The position numbers and the translations under genes are program-made. From Oncomelania hupensis (Eukaryota > Mollusca > Gastropoda > Littorinimorpha > Pomatiopsidae): a stretch of DNA of 64,000 bases. The notes beneath the pieces were generated by a model. The model had not been told where the DNA came from and ran no database searches. It saw only the letters and a program-made list of their open reading frames with translations. Shown one piece after another: positions 21,342 to 29,583 of this stretch; position 1 is the stretch's first letter; every line of letters starts with the position of its first letter. The stretch covers positions 81,191,541 through 81,255,540 of the forward strand of contig CM072514.1 of assembly GCA_036898135.1 (NCBI GenBank), read 5' to 3'.

Positions 21342-21889
21342 TTTTGGGGGTCAAGCCGCGATTCACGCCATAGCCAAGGGTTCAACTGCTACAACAAGCG
21401 AGTCAACGTTACGAGAGGCAGTCATCGAGGGTAGCCGCCAACGAGTTGCGTCGAGAGGGGCCAACATACTGGGACTACATCACCGATAGGTTCGGGTTGA
21501 CTGCAAGGGCGTGTAGTCACTGAAGAGTTGCTTCGTGAGCGAACAACAGATCGGGACTACGTAGCTGCCGCAAGACTACGTCGAGGGACAGTCTCGGAGC
21601 TACATCGCCAGTATTACAGAGAGCGGCGAGCGGACGTCGAGTCTACTTCAGCACAGGAGCGTATACATCAACACCAGCGTGGTGCAGCGTCGCATACGAC
21701 GAGGACAGCGGGGCCTGCGTCAGCGAAGGCGACTAGTGGAAAGCATCAGCGCTACTGCAGAAAGCGTGCTGTTCTAGAACAGTCTAGAAAGGTACAGCAC
21801 AGTCAAGAACTTTCCAGAAAAAGAACTCTACAGTCAAGAACTTTCTAGAAGAAGAACCTTCCAGAAAAGAACTTTCCAGAAGCATCAAG
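21342..21889 (+). promoter_or_regulatory. Retrotransposon leader with candidate primer-binding site
   Basis: Three bases after the LTR comes TGGGGGTCAAGCCGCG, a candidate primer-binding site beginning with the usual TGG; the matching tRNA was not identified. Two related segments follow (GTTGCGTCGAGAGGGGCCAA near 21442 and GTTGCTTCGTGAGCGAACAA near 21524), suggesting an old internal duplication. A 106-codon ORF at 21528-21848 has no recognisable domain and is probably not translated. Confidence 0.65.
21807..21881 (+). promoter_or_regulatory. Cluster of four perfect heat-shock-element trimers
   Basis: The pattern GAAnnTTCnnGAA occurs exactly at 21807-21819, 21838-21850, 21854-21866 and 21869-21881 (GAACTTTCCAGAA, GAACTTTCTAGAA, GAACCTTCCAGAA, GAACTTTCCAGAA). 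TTCTAGAA at about 21771-21778 adds a partial site. This is the classical HSF1 trimer-binding consensus. The cluster ends eight bases before the gag ATG at 21890. Binding is an inference from the consensus only. Confidence 0.7.
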
Positions 21890-22054
21890 ATGGCTGACTT
21901 CTGGCAGAAAGGGGTTGAACTGAATCTAAAAGGCAAACAGCTGACGGAGTACGTCAAGTCTCAAGAGAGAATATGGCGTGAAGAAAGAGAAATAGAATTA
22001 GAACAGAAGCGTCTAGAATTAGAACAAGCAGCATGCGCCACAAGTTATCAGTGA
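21890..22054 (+). CDS. gag: Gag N-terminal segment, frameshifted from the main ORF
   Basis: From ATG at 21890 this 54-codon ORF reads MADFWQKGVELNLKGKQLTE, then a Glu/Arg-rich helix (REEREIELEQKRLELEQ), a normal start for Gypsy-type Gag, and stops at TGA 22052-22054. The capsid continues in the +1 frame, open from 22023 (just after TAG 22020-22022). The two frames therefore overlap by about 30 bp and a one-base shift separates them. This may be a disabling mutation or a frameshift site; nothing typical of a programmed slip is evident. Confidence 0.7.
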   Translation: MADFWQKGVELNLKGKQLTEYVKSQERIWREEREIELEQKRLELEQAACATSYQ

Positions 22055-25000
22055 CAACACGGCTCCAAAATTGCCAGCTTTCGTCGACGGGAAGGACCAG
22101 ATCGACAGCTATCTGGCGAGATTCGAAAGGTTCGCCGAAAGCTCCAACTGGCAACCTCAAGACTGGGCAATTCGACTGAGTGCACTTCTGACGGGGCAAG
22201 CTCTCGAAGTTTACACCAGACTGTCGAACGATGACGCCAAAAACTACGACGTCTTGAAAGAGGCCCTGTTGCAGTGCTACAACTTTACAGAAAAGGGCTA
22301 CCGTAAACGCTTCCGTGAATGCCGGCCTAAGTCAGACGAGACGCCAAAGCAGTTTGTGGAGCGCCTGTCGTCATATCTACACAAGTGGGTGGAGTTATCA
22401 GGCGAAACGAAGTCTTACGACAGTCTCCATGACCTGATCGTGAAGGAACAATTTCTCAATGCCTGTCACAAGGACTTAGCGACCCACTTAGAAGAACAAA
22501 AGCTGCAGACGCTTAAAGATGTGACTGAGGCTGCTGAAAGATATCTCATCGCTCATGGGAAAACCCTGGGGCCACCCAGCGCGACGAAACATTTTCAGAA
22601 GACTGGAAACCATGTGAACCAGATCCAGGGAAGCCAGACGAGCCAGAGACAGACAGACTCCACGCCTCCTCCCAGGGAAGGGCATTCAAGGGGCTGTTTC
22701 ACCTGCAACGCTACAGACCACAGAGCGGCTAACTGTCCTCAAAACAAAAGTAGCGGACAGCGGAGCAGTACGGACAATTCAGCGGCGGGCAACCGGCAGA
22801 GGCGGTTCTCCAATCAACGGCAAACCAGTAGATCTGACCATCAAGTGTGCGGCGGGAGCGTCATTCTTCCGAGTGAGACCAAGCGCACAGCTACTCCTGC
22901 GGACGTGCAAGAGTGCATGACCGATGGCCAACTTCTCCTTGCCAACGGAAAATCCATCCCCGTCGTCGCCAGCGCAGCGGTGACCGTACAGAACATGCCT
23001 TTTTCCAAGGGACGCGTCGGAAATCATGAAGTGACTGTTCTAAGAGACTCTGGCTGTAGTGGGGTCATCGTCAGAGAAGACCTAATCGCTAAAGAACAGT
23101 TCACTGGCGATTCAAAATGGACACTTATGGCCGACAGCAAATGTTTGAAAGCGCCAGTTGCGAAGATTCATGTCAACACCCCTTTCTACATAGGCGAAGT
23201 CGAAGCGGTTTGCCTGAAGAAGCCGCTGTATGATTTGATGATCGGGAATATCGACGGCGCGAGACGACCCGACGACCCCGATCATGAGTGGAGTCCTGCC
23301 TCAACCCAACGCGTCGAAGTTGTGGAGGAGGATCCATTGCCATTTCCCGATGGAGACCTTACAGAGCTGCTACGGGACAATGTGGTTACTCCGGCTCAGC
23401 CCTGCCGACCAGAGATCGTCGGTGCTGTTACAACCAGGGCCCAGGCCAAGAGAGACAAGACGTCTACGCCACTGAAGGTCGCCGACAACTCTAAAGCTGC
23501 CATCGTGGACAGAGATAAGCTGATCCAGCTCCAGGGAGCTGATAGCACTTTAAACAAGTACAGGAACCGCCAAGACCACGTGACCAAGGGCAGTGGCACG
23601 GTCTATTTTGAGGTGAAGGCCAAGATCCTGTACCGAATCTTCCAGCACCCGAGGGTCAACGGAGGGAAACCACTACGTCAAGTCTTGGTACCGTTACCCC
23701 TAAGGCGCCAGGTGATGGAAGTAGCGCATGACTCAATCATGGGAGGTCACCTAGGTATCAAGAAGACGTCAGACCGAATCCAGGCGGTATTCTACTGGCC
23801 AGGACTTCATGCGGACGTCAGCCGTTTCTGCCGATCATGTGACATTTGCCAGAAGACCATACCTCGAGGAAGGGTCCCGAAAGTGCCTATGCAGAGGATG
23901 CCTCTGATCGACCGACCTTTCAAGAGGGTGGCCTTAGACTTAATCGGCGAAATAAGACCTCCGAGTGAAGAAGGTCATCGATGGGTACTGACTTTAGTGG
24001 ACTATGCGACTCGGTACCCAGAAGCAGTGCCTCTGAAGAAGATTGACACTGAAACTGTCGCAGAGGCGCTAGTGGACATGTTCAGTAGACTTGGAGTGCC
24101 TGAAGAAATTCTGACAGACCTCGGGACGCAGTTCGTCTCTGACTGCATGAAGGAGGTCAACAGATTGCTGAGCATCCGGCATTTAACTACGACACCCTAC
24201 CATCCAATGTGCAACGGGCTCGTCGAAAAGTTCAATGCTACGCTGAAGTCCACCCTGAAGAAACTGTGCAGCGAGCAGCCCAGACAATGGCATCGCTACA
24301 TCAACGCCCTACTTTTCGCCTACAGAGAAGTACCGCAGGAGTCCACCGGCTTTTCTCCGTTCGAGCTGCTGTACGGAAGAACCATCAGAGGGCCGATGCA
24401 CATCCTGAAAGAACTGTGGACGAAAGAAGTAGACACCCCAGAGGTGAAGAACAGCTACCAGTACGTGTTTGAGCTACGGGAGAAGCTGGAGCAGACTCTC
24501 GAGATAGCCAGAGAAAACCTGAAGAAGTCCCAAGACTGTGGAAAGCACTACTATGACCGTAGGGCTGTGAACAGGAAGTTCAAACCTGGCAACAAAGTGC
24601 TGGTGCTGCTACCTACCGATCACAATAAGTTGCTGATGCAGTGGAAAGGCCCGTACGAAGTGGAGACCGTGGTGGGAACCAACGACTACAAGGTGAAGGT
24701 CGGCCAGCATTCCAAGATATACCACGCCAACCTCCTTAAGCTGTACGTGGAAAGGCCATCAGAGACTGTGCACGCAGCCACAGCAGCTGTGACCGACGAC
24801 AGCTTTGACAGCGAAGAACTGTTGGAACTTGGAGACTTCCATAGCAGAGAAGGCATCGATGATGTTAAGCTAGGACCGAGCTTGACGGAAGGTCAAAAGT
24901 TGGAGCTCAAGGACCTTATGGGCGAGTTTCCCCACAACTTCAGCGATGTCCCTGGCTCTACAACTTTGGTCGAACACGAAGTCCACCTCACTTCGAATAT

Positions 25001-26258
25001 CCCTGTTCGATCCAAGCCCTTCCCGATCCCTTTCAAGGCCCGTGAATCCTTGAAGAAAGACATCGATGAGATGCTGAAGATGGGCATCATTAGGGAGTCC
25101 AGTTCCCCTTACGCATCCCCTGTCGTGGTCGTGAAGAAGAAGGACGGGAGCAATCGAGTATGCATCGACTACAGGAAGGTTAATAAGATCACCGTCTTCG
25201 ACCCTGAGCCGATGCCTACCGCAGCAGACCTCTTCCGCCAACTATCGGGGAGTAAAATCTTCTCAAAGATTGACCTCAGCAAGGGTTATTGGCAAGTCCC
25301 CGTGCGTCAACAGGACATACCAAAGACTGCTTTCATAACTCCTGATGGGACGTACGAGTGCCTAAGGATGCCCTTTGGCATGGTCAACAGCGGAGCCACC
25401 CTGAAGAGAGGAATGAGGAAGATGCTCAAAGGGATGGACAACGTCGTGTGTTACTGGGACGACCTGCTAGTCCACACCCGCACCTGGAAAGAGCATCTGC
25501 AGACCTTGAGGGAGCTGTTTCACCGTCTCACAGAAGCCAACCTGACCGTGAGACCCAGTAAGTGCATTCTGGGGACTGACAACGTAGACTTTATCGGCCA
25601 TTCGCTGAAAGAAGGACAAAAGGGGCTTCTACTAGAAAACGTCACCAAGATTCTGAACGCTCCACGTCCCCAAACCAAGAAGCAGGTGCGATCTTTCCTG
25701 GGGTTGGCTGGATACTACAGGGAGTTTGTACCAAACTACTCCGCCATCACAGCACCCTTGTCGGACCTGGTGCGGAAAGGCTGTCCAAACCAAGTGCAGT
25801 GGGGACCGTCTCAGGAGAGGGCATACCAGACTGTGCGCGACCTCCTTTCGAAGGATCCGGTGCTACGACTGCCTGACACTTCCAAAGAATTCGTCTTAAG
25901 AACAGACGCAGCGGACGAAGGCATCGGCGCCATACTGATGCAAGAACACGAAGGGAAACTATTTCCGGTCAGTTACGCCAGCAAGAAGCTGTCCAGGGCT
26001 GAGAAAAATTACTCGACCATGGAGAAAGAGTGCCTTGCCATCATATGGGGAATCCGGAAGTTCGAACTGTACCTTCAAGGAGTGAAGTTCGTGCTACAGA
26101 CTGATCACAAGCCGCTAACTTACTTGAACTCTGCCAAGTTTGTGAACAGTCGGATCATGAGATGGGCTATGTACTTGCAGAACTTTAACATGCGAGTAGA
26201 ATCTATCAAAGGATCGGACAATGTTGGTGCGGACTTCCTCAGCAGAGTGTGTGAGTAA
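22023..26258 (+). CDS. pol: Gag-Pol polyprotein: capsid, CCHC, protease, integrase, RT, RNase H
   Basis: Residues are numbered from the TTG at 22071; there is no ATG in this frame before the capsid. Residues 1-165 are a retrotransposon Gag capsid domain. CFTCNATDHRAANC at 209-222 is a CX2CX4HX4C knuckle. RDSG at 325-328 is the protease active site. The integrase has an HHCC finger (H553, H560, C590, C593), D623, D683 and E719 (35 residues between the last two) and a GPY motif at 860-862. RT follows: KIDLSKGYWQ with D1068, MPFGMVNSGA, and YWDD at 1128-1131. RNase H has D1279, E1318 and D1345, ending at residue 1395. All catalytic residues I can check are present. Putting IN before RT is the unusual trait. 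Confidence 0.95.
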   Translation, partial: NKQHAPQVISDNTAPKLPAFVDGKDQIDSYLARFERFAESSNWQPQDWAIRLSALLTGQALEVYTRLSNDDAKNYDVLKEALLQCYNFTEKGYRKRFRECRPKSDETPKQFVERLSSYLHKWVELSGETKSYDSLHDLIVKEQFLNACHKDLATHLEEQKLQTLKDVTEAAERYLIAHGKTLGPPSATKHFQKTGNHVNQIQGSQTSQRQTDSTPPPREGHSRGCFTCNATDHRAANCPQNKSSGQRSSTDNSAAGNRQRRFSNQRQTSRSDHQVCGGSVILPSETKRTATPADVQECMTDGQLLLANGKSIPVVASAAVTVQNMPFSKGRVGNHEVTVLRDSGCSGVIVREDLIAKEQFTGDSKWTLMADSKCLKAPVAKIHVNTPFYIGEVEAVCLKKPLYDLMIGNIDGARRPDDPDHEWSPASTQRVEVVEEDPLPFPDGDLTELLRDNVVTPAQPCRPEIVGAVTTRAQAKRDKTSTPLKVADNSKAAIVDRDKLIQLQGADSTLNKYRNRQDHVTKGSGTVYFEVKAKILYRIFQHPRVNGGKPLRQVLVPLPLRRQVMEVAHDSIMGGHLGIKKTSDRIQAVFYWPGLHADVSRFCRSCDICQKTIPRGRVPKVPMQRMPLIDRPFKRVALDLIGEIRPPSEEGHRWVLTLVDYATRYPEAVPLKKIDTETVAEALVDMFSRLGVPEEILTDLGTQFVSDCMKEVNRLLSIRHLTTTPYHPMCNGLVEKFNATLKSTLKKLCSEQPRQWHRYINALLFAYREVPQESTGFSPFELLYGRTIRGPMHILKELWTKEVDTPEVKNSYQYVFELREKLEQTLEIARENLKKSQDCGKHYYDRRAVNRKFKPGNKVLVLLPTDHNKLLMQWKGPYEVETVVGTNDYKVKVGQHSKIYHANLLKLYVERPSETVHAATAAVTDDSFDSEELLELGDFHSREGIDDVKLGPSLTEGQKLELKDLMGEFPHNFSDVPGSTTLVEHEVHLTSNIPVRSKPFPIPFKARESLKKDIDEMLKMGIIRESSSPYASPVVVVKKKDGSNRVCIDYRKVNKITVFDPEPMPTAADLFRQLSGSKIFSKIDLSKGYWQVPVRQQDIPKTAFITPDGTYECLRMPFGMVNSGATLKRGMRKMLKGMDNVVCYWDDLLVHTRTWKEHLQTLRELFHRLTEANLTVRPSKCILGTDNVDFIGHSLKEGQKGLLLENVTKILNAPRPQTKKQVRSFLGLAGYYREFVPNYSAITAPLSDLVRKGCPNQVQWGPSQERAYQTVRDLLSKDPVLRLPDTSKEFVLRTDAADEGIGAILMQEHEGKLFPVSYASKKLSRAEKNYSTMEKECLAIIWGIRKFELYLQGVKFVLQTDHKPLTYLNSAKFVNSRIMRWAMYLQNFNMRVESIKGSDNVGADFLSRVCE

Positions 26259-26417
26259 AGAACATTGACTGTGTGGATGAACTGTGAACATTGACAATAT
26301 CCAGATAGACTTGAAGATGAAAACCATTGACTCTGTGTAGATAAGCTGAGCGCAATTACAGTATTCAGAAAGTCTACGTTTCAACGTTGTTGAAAGAAAT
26401 TGGGTAAATTTCTTCTT

Positions 26418-26430
26418 GAGTGGGGGGTTA
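26418..26430 (+). promoter_or_regulatory. Polypurine tract
   Basis: GAGTGGGGGGTTA immediately precedes the 3' LTR, the expected position of the plus-strand primer. It has two T residues next to the LTR. Confidence 0.65.
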
Positions 26431-27066
26431 TGTTACGTTGAAACGTGAACGAAAGTATGTCGGAAGCGCGCACGATAGATCTAATCGTTTCGTTTTGCAA
26501 AGTATTCAATAATAGAGTTTATTTACCTTTGATTTGAGTTTGCATTGTTGTTAGGAAAGGCTTTGTATAACGTTGATAATTTCCGTTAGTCGATATTGTT
26601 GTAGAATCTTCTGGATCGGCTTGTTTACTATCGATCGAAGATTCGGGATAATTGTAGAAATTTGAAGGAACGATCCGGAAGGAGAAGAAATGTGTAATGA
26701 CGTAAGCCAGTGATGACGATCTTTAGTTCGATTGGTGGCAGTGCGTCATTTCTACAGTATACCAAATTGTTCCAGAAAAGAGAGAGGTTATTTAATCGTG
26801 TGCCGAGATTGTTGTTGATGGTAAAGTTGTTGATAGTGATTTGGAGAGTTGCTGTGAAAGTTGTTGAGTTGAATTGAGAATTGTATGCAGTTGTTGGTGT
26901 GTGCTGAATAAAAGTGGAAAACTTCATACGTCGACTTTGTGACTTGTATGCTGTTTGGACGGGCTGTGTGAATAAACGAATCTGAGTTACACAACTATCA
27001 GGAATTCAAGCATCGGGGCTGAATCAGATACTGATAGAAAACATCATCATCGAACTGAGTGTAACA
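26431..27066 (+). repeat. 3' LTR of the Gmr1-type Gypsy element
   Basis: Same length and sequence as the 5' LTR except A at 26781 in place of C at 21056. It is followed by the CACAC duplication. Confidence 0.95.
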
Positions 27067-27132
27067 CACACAAAAAAAAATAAAAATAAAAATTTAAAAA
27101 TTGGAAAAAAAAGTTTGTAAAATGCTGAAGTG

Positions 27133-27236
27133 CAATGATCCTGACCTTTGAGAAAGTACAATGACCTTGGCCTTTGAGAAAGTACAATGACCTTGACCTC
27201 TGAGAAAGTACAATGACCTTGACCTTTGAGAAAGTA
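27133..27236 (+). repeat. 26-bp tandem repeat (4 copies) carrying nuclear-receptor half-sites
   Basis: Units start at 27133, 27159, 27185 and 27211: CAATGACCTTGACCTTTGAG then AAAGTA, with minor changes. Each contains TGACCTTGACCT or a one-base variant. On the reverse strand this is AGGTCAAGGTCA, including the TCAAGGTCA extended half-site bound by NR5A/ERR-type receptors in known systems. Confidence 0.9.
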
Positions 27237-28187
27237 TACATTCAAATGATCTAACACACTTAGCAGAAGGTTTTGTTTTTTTAAATCAACTAAGAAAACA
27301 TTATGAATTTCGGTTCAATTCTTCTTGAGACTTTAAAAAAAAAAAAAAAAAAAAAAGATAATATGCAAGGTCTATAAATTGAGAAGGTCAAAATAATTTC
27401 AAGAGCGAAAGAAACCATTCACTTTCCCACTGATTTCACTTGTCATGCTTGTGGTGTTCACTTTGCTGCATACTCACTGATAAGAAACAATTTAAGGATG
27501 AATGATATAATAATAATAATAATAATACAGGATGCTATGAACGCGCTTTTCCCCAAGGCTCAAAGCGCGGCGATCTATACCAACATACACGCTCACCTGT
27601 CTCATTTACCCTCAAACACTCCAAATACACATACATCACTCAAACAGGTGGTATAAAGGCAGGGAAATCGCTATTAGAATACGGAAGAAAATCTAATTTT
27701 TATTTTTGAAATTTTTATATTGACTGCATCCTGTACCATTATTGAAGGGAGGGAGAAAACCGGAGTGCCCGGAGAAAACCCTCGGTGACCTCAATAGTCT
27801 CGTACCTAAGTCACATACGTTCGCCCCTTGCGGGAATCGAACCCGCGACCTTCGGCATAGGAAACCGGAGACTTATCCACTGCGCCACGAGGCCACCCCA
27901 TATGACGCTCATTTATGAATGCCCATGCAAGCTGGAAGCCAATGAACAAAACTCTTATGCCCATGTATCTATGGACATCCAGCAAACACTCTAGCCAAAA
28001 ACAAACTTTTTTTTTTAACCAAACAGCAGACATAGCTGTCGGCACAGACAGGGTCCAACGTGTCAATCAGTTTTGCTGTGCAGTGATGTTAAAGAATGAT
28101 CACATCACAACATTATAATGTGAATGAATCAGCACGACGGAGTATGCCAATGGAAGAAGTCCATTATAAAATGCAGAAGGTACTCAC
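27237..28187. other. Intron with poly-A, (AAT)n and the tRNA-Arg-like SINE
   Basis: A run of about 22 A lies near 27338-27358 and (AAT)n near 27508-27530, followed by a GC-richer segment with CCAAGGCTCAAAGCGCGGCG resembling the SINE/LINE 3' region. No exon was recognised here. Confidence 0.5.
27690..27894 (-). mobile_element. tRNA-Arg(CCT)-like SINE
   Basis: On the minus strand 27894-27823 folds as a degenerate tRNA: D-arm GGCGCAGTGGATAAGTC, anticodon loop TTCCTAT (CCT), T-arm GCGGGTTCGATTCCCGC. Three acceptor-stem pairs are lost, so it is not a working tRNA. The body contains GAGGGTTTTCTCCGGGCACT, then CCGGTTTTCTCCCTCCC and GGTACAGGATGCAG, ending in an AT-rich tail near 27690. A second copy of the body is at 43395-43520. 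Confidence 0.8.
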
Positions 28188-28265
28188 TGTTTCAACATGT
28201 TGTCGTGTTTCTGGGCCTGAATCTGCTTGTCTTTCAACAGACGATCCAACTCTTCTACCTTGGTT
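28188..28265 (-). CDS. LEKR1: LEKR1-like coding exon 7 (residues 282-308)
   Basis: Acceptor GTGTTTCAG, donor AAACA|GTGAGT, phase 2. Encodes TKVEELDRLLKDKQIQAQK, then HDNMLK. Confidence 0.85.
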
Positions 28266-28669
28266 CTGAAACACAACAATGTGAATAAATAGATGATTAG
28301 AATTTATTTATTGATTTATTCATTTTTATAATATTCATGTTTTGTTTAATTATTTTCAAATGTACAATAAACAGATACAAAAGAAAAACAAATTAGGGCG
28401 TATCATTAGCTCAATGTAATGTTATTATCTCCCTTACTAATTGCAAGAAATTGACAGGATGTACCTTTTTAGATTTCATGCGCTAAAAAAGAAAATGTAA
28501 TGGTAAAAATAGTGCAATAAAAAGACTACTCATTTTCAATTGCCACTCATTAGCAAAAACGTGTTGTAAAATTTCAACTCATCTGTTATGGGCGCTCATT
28601 CAAAGAGCTGAACGTAACAGGATGATGATGCTGATGTACACACGCACTGTCTTTAACTAAAGTGAGGTG

Positions 28670-28850
28670 TTTCTTATATGGTACTTTGCCAGTTCACAGT
28701 GCTGCTCAAGGTAGTGGTTGACAACAGGATTTAACCCCAAGGCACCAACCTGTTGCTTCATGCGCAACAAGTAACGCCACACAGAATTACTGAGCAATCC
28801 ACCAATCCCTTCACACCAAGCTACAGTTTCAGGTGCAGCGCACTCAAAGT
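28670..28850 (-). repeat. Diverged SINE 3'-tail fragment
   Basis: TTCTTATATGGTACTTTGCC and GTGCTGCTCAAGGTAGTGG align with the 3' region of the SINE at 3240-3680, minus orientation. Confidence 0.55.
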
Positions 28851-28987
28851 AAAAAAATAATAAATATTAAAAATAAAGTAAGATTGCGAAGCATGGGTGA
28901 CTACAACCCCTTTCAGTGAGTGACTATACCACAGCCACACAGCCATCAGTTACTTATTTCACAATAACATCATTGTGTCTTACTTAC

Positions 28988-29069
28988 TTCAGCTGCTGTT
29001 TGAACTGGTCAATTTGCAAAGTGAGTTGCCGTGATTCACTCACTGCCTTTTCAAGCTCATTTTCAAGCT
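28988..29069 (-). CDS. LEKR1: LEKR1-like coding exon 6 (residues 255-282)
   Basis: Acceptor GTGTGCAG, donor CTGAA|GTAAGTAAG, phase 2 out. Encodes ELENELEKAVSESRQLTLQ and IDQFKQQL, classic heptads. Confidence 0.85.
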
Positions 29070-29487
29070 CTGCACACCACCAATGGCACATGCACAAAAC
29101 ACGCAACGACGTGAAAGGAAGTGAAAACAGTTATTACAAAAACTTCAACATGTGAAGATAAAAACAAATAAAACTATTCTTGAGGAAAATGGACACACGA
29201 CTGTTGTATAATGAAATACCCAGAGACAGAAATATTATGGTCCTTAAATCTGTTATCAGCAAAATAATGTTATGTTCAATTCTTTTATAATATTATAATG
29301 TTTGGGTGTGCATTAAAAGAAAAAAAAATGTGATAGTGAAGTCCAATGTGCTCAAACCAAAGAAATAAATGTCAAGAACAATATCGTTAAATAAACATAA
29401 AAATAAATAAATAAATACATAAAATCCCAAAATCCCACAACAAAACCCAAATCATAAATAAATAAAACACATGGCAGACATAAAACT

Positions 29488-29556
29488 AACTTTACATTAC
29501 ATTACATGATTATTGCTTAAGGTCCAACGGACTCTCCCGAACCAAATCAAGACCAG
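29488..29556 (-). repeat. Family A 3'-end fragment (A8)
   Basis: (ATTAC)n tail followed by ATTGCTTAAGGTCCAACGGA and CCGAACCAAATCAAGACC is the 3' end of a family A copy, cut after about 70 bp. Left of it, ACATGGCAGACATAAAACT (29469-29487) recurs at 31798-31816 with one change. The whole block between could therefore be one composite insertion with a 19-bp duplication. Confidence 0.7.
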
Positions 29557-29583
29557 AGAAACGTTATATTAAAATATTATGAA

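Larger units (their letters stand above)
20706..27066 (+). mobile_element. Complete Ty3/Gypsy retrotransposon with integrase upstream of RT (Gmr1-type order)
   Basis: Two 636-bp LTRs (20706-21341, 26431-27066) begin TGTTAC and end GTAACA. I see a single difference between them (C at 21056, A at 26781). CACAC is duplicated at 20701-20705 and 27067-27071. Between them lie a leader, a gag N-terminal ORF and a 1,395-codon Gag-Pol ORF in the order capsid, zinc knuckle, protease, integrase, RT, RNase H. This order is that of Copia elements, but the sequence is Gypsy-like, as described for Gmr1-type elements. No envelope gene is present. It inserted into the intron between LEKR1-like coding exons 7 and 8, antisense to that gene. 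Confidence 0.95.

Noticed and set aside
21528..21848. 106-codon ORF in the retrotransposon leader as an extra gene
   Set aside because: Arg/Ser-rich, no domain, overlaps the heat-shock-element cluster and an internal repeat; more likely untranslated leader.
23284..25561. Several overlapping ORFs in other frames of the Gypsy pol region
   Set aside because: Shadows of the 1,395-codon Gag-Pol frame, which holds all recognisable domains.
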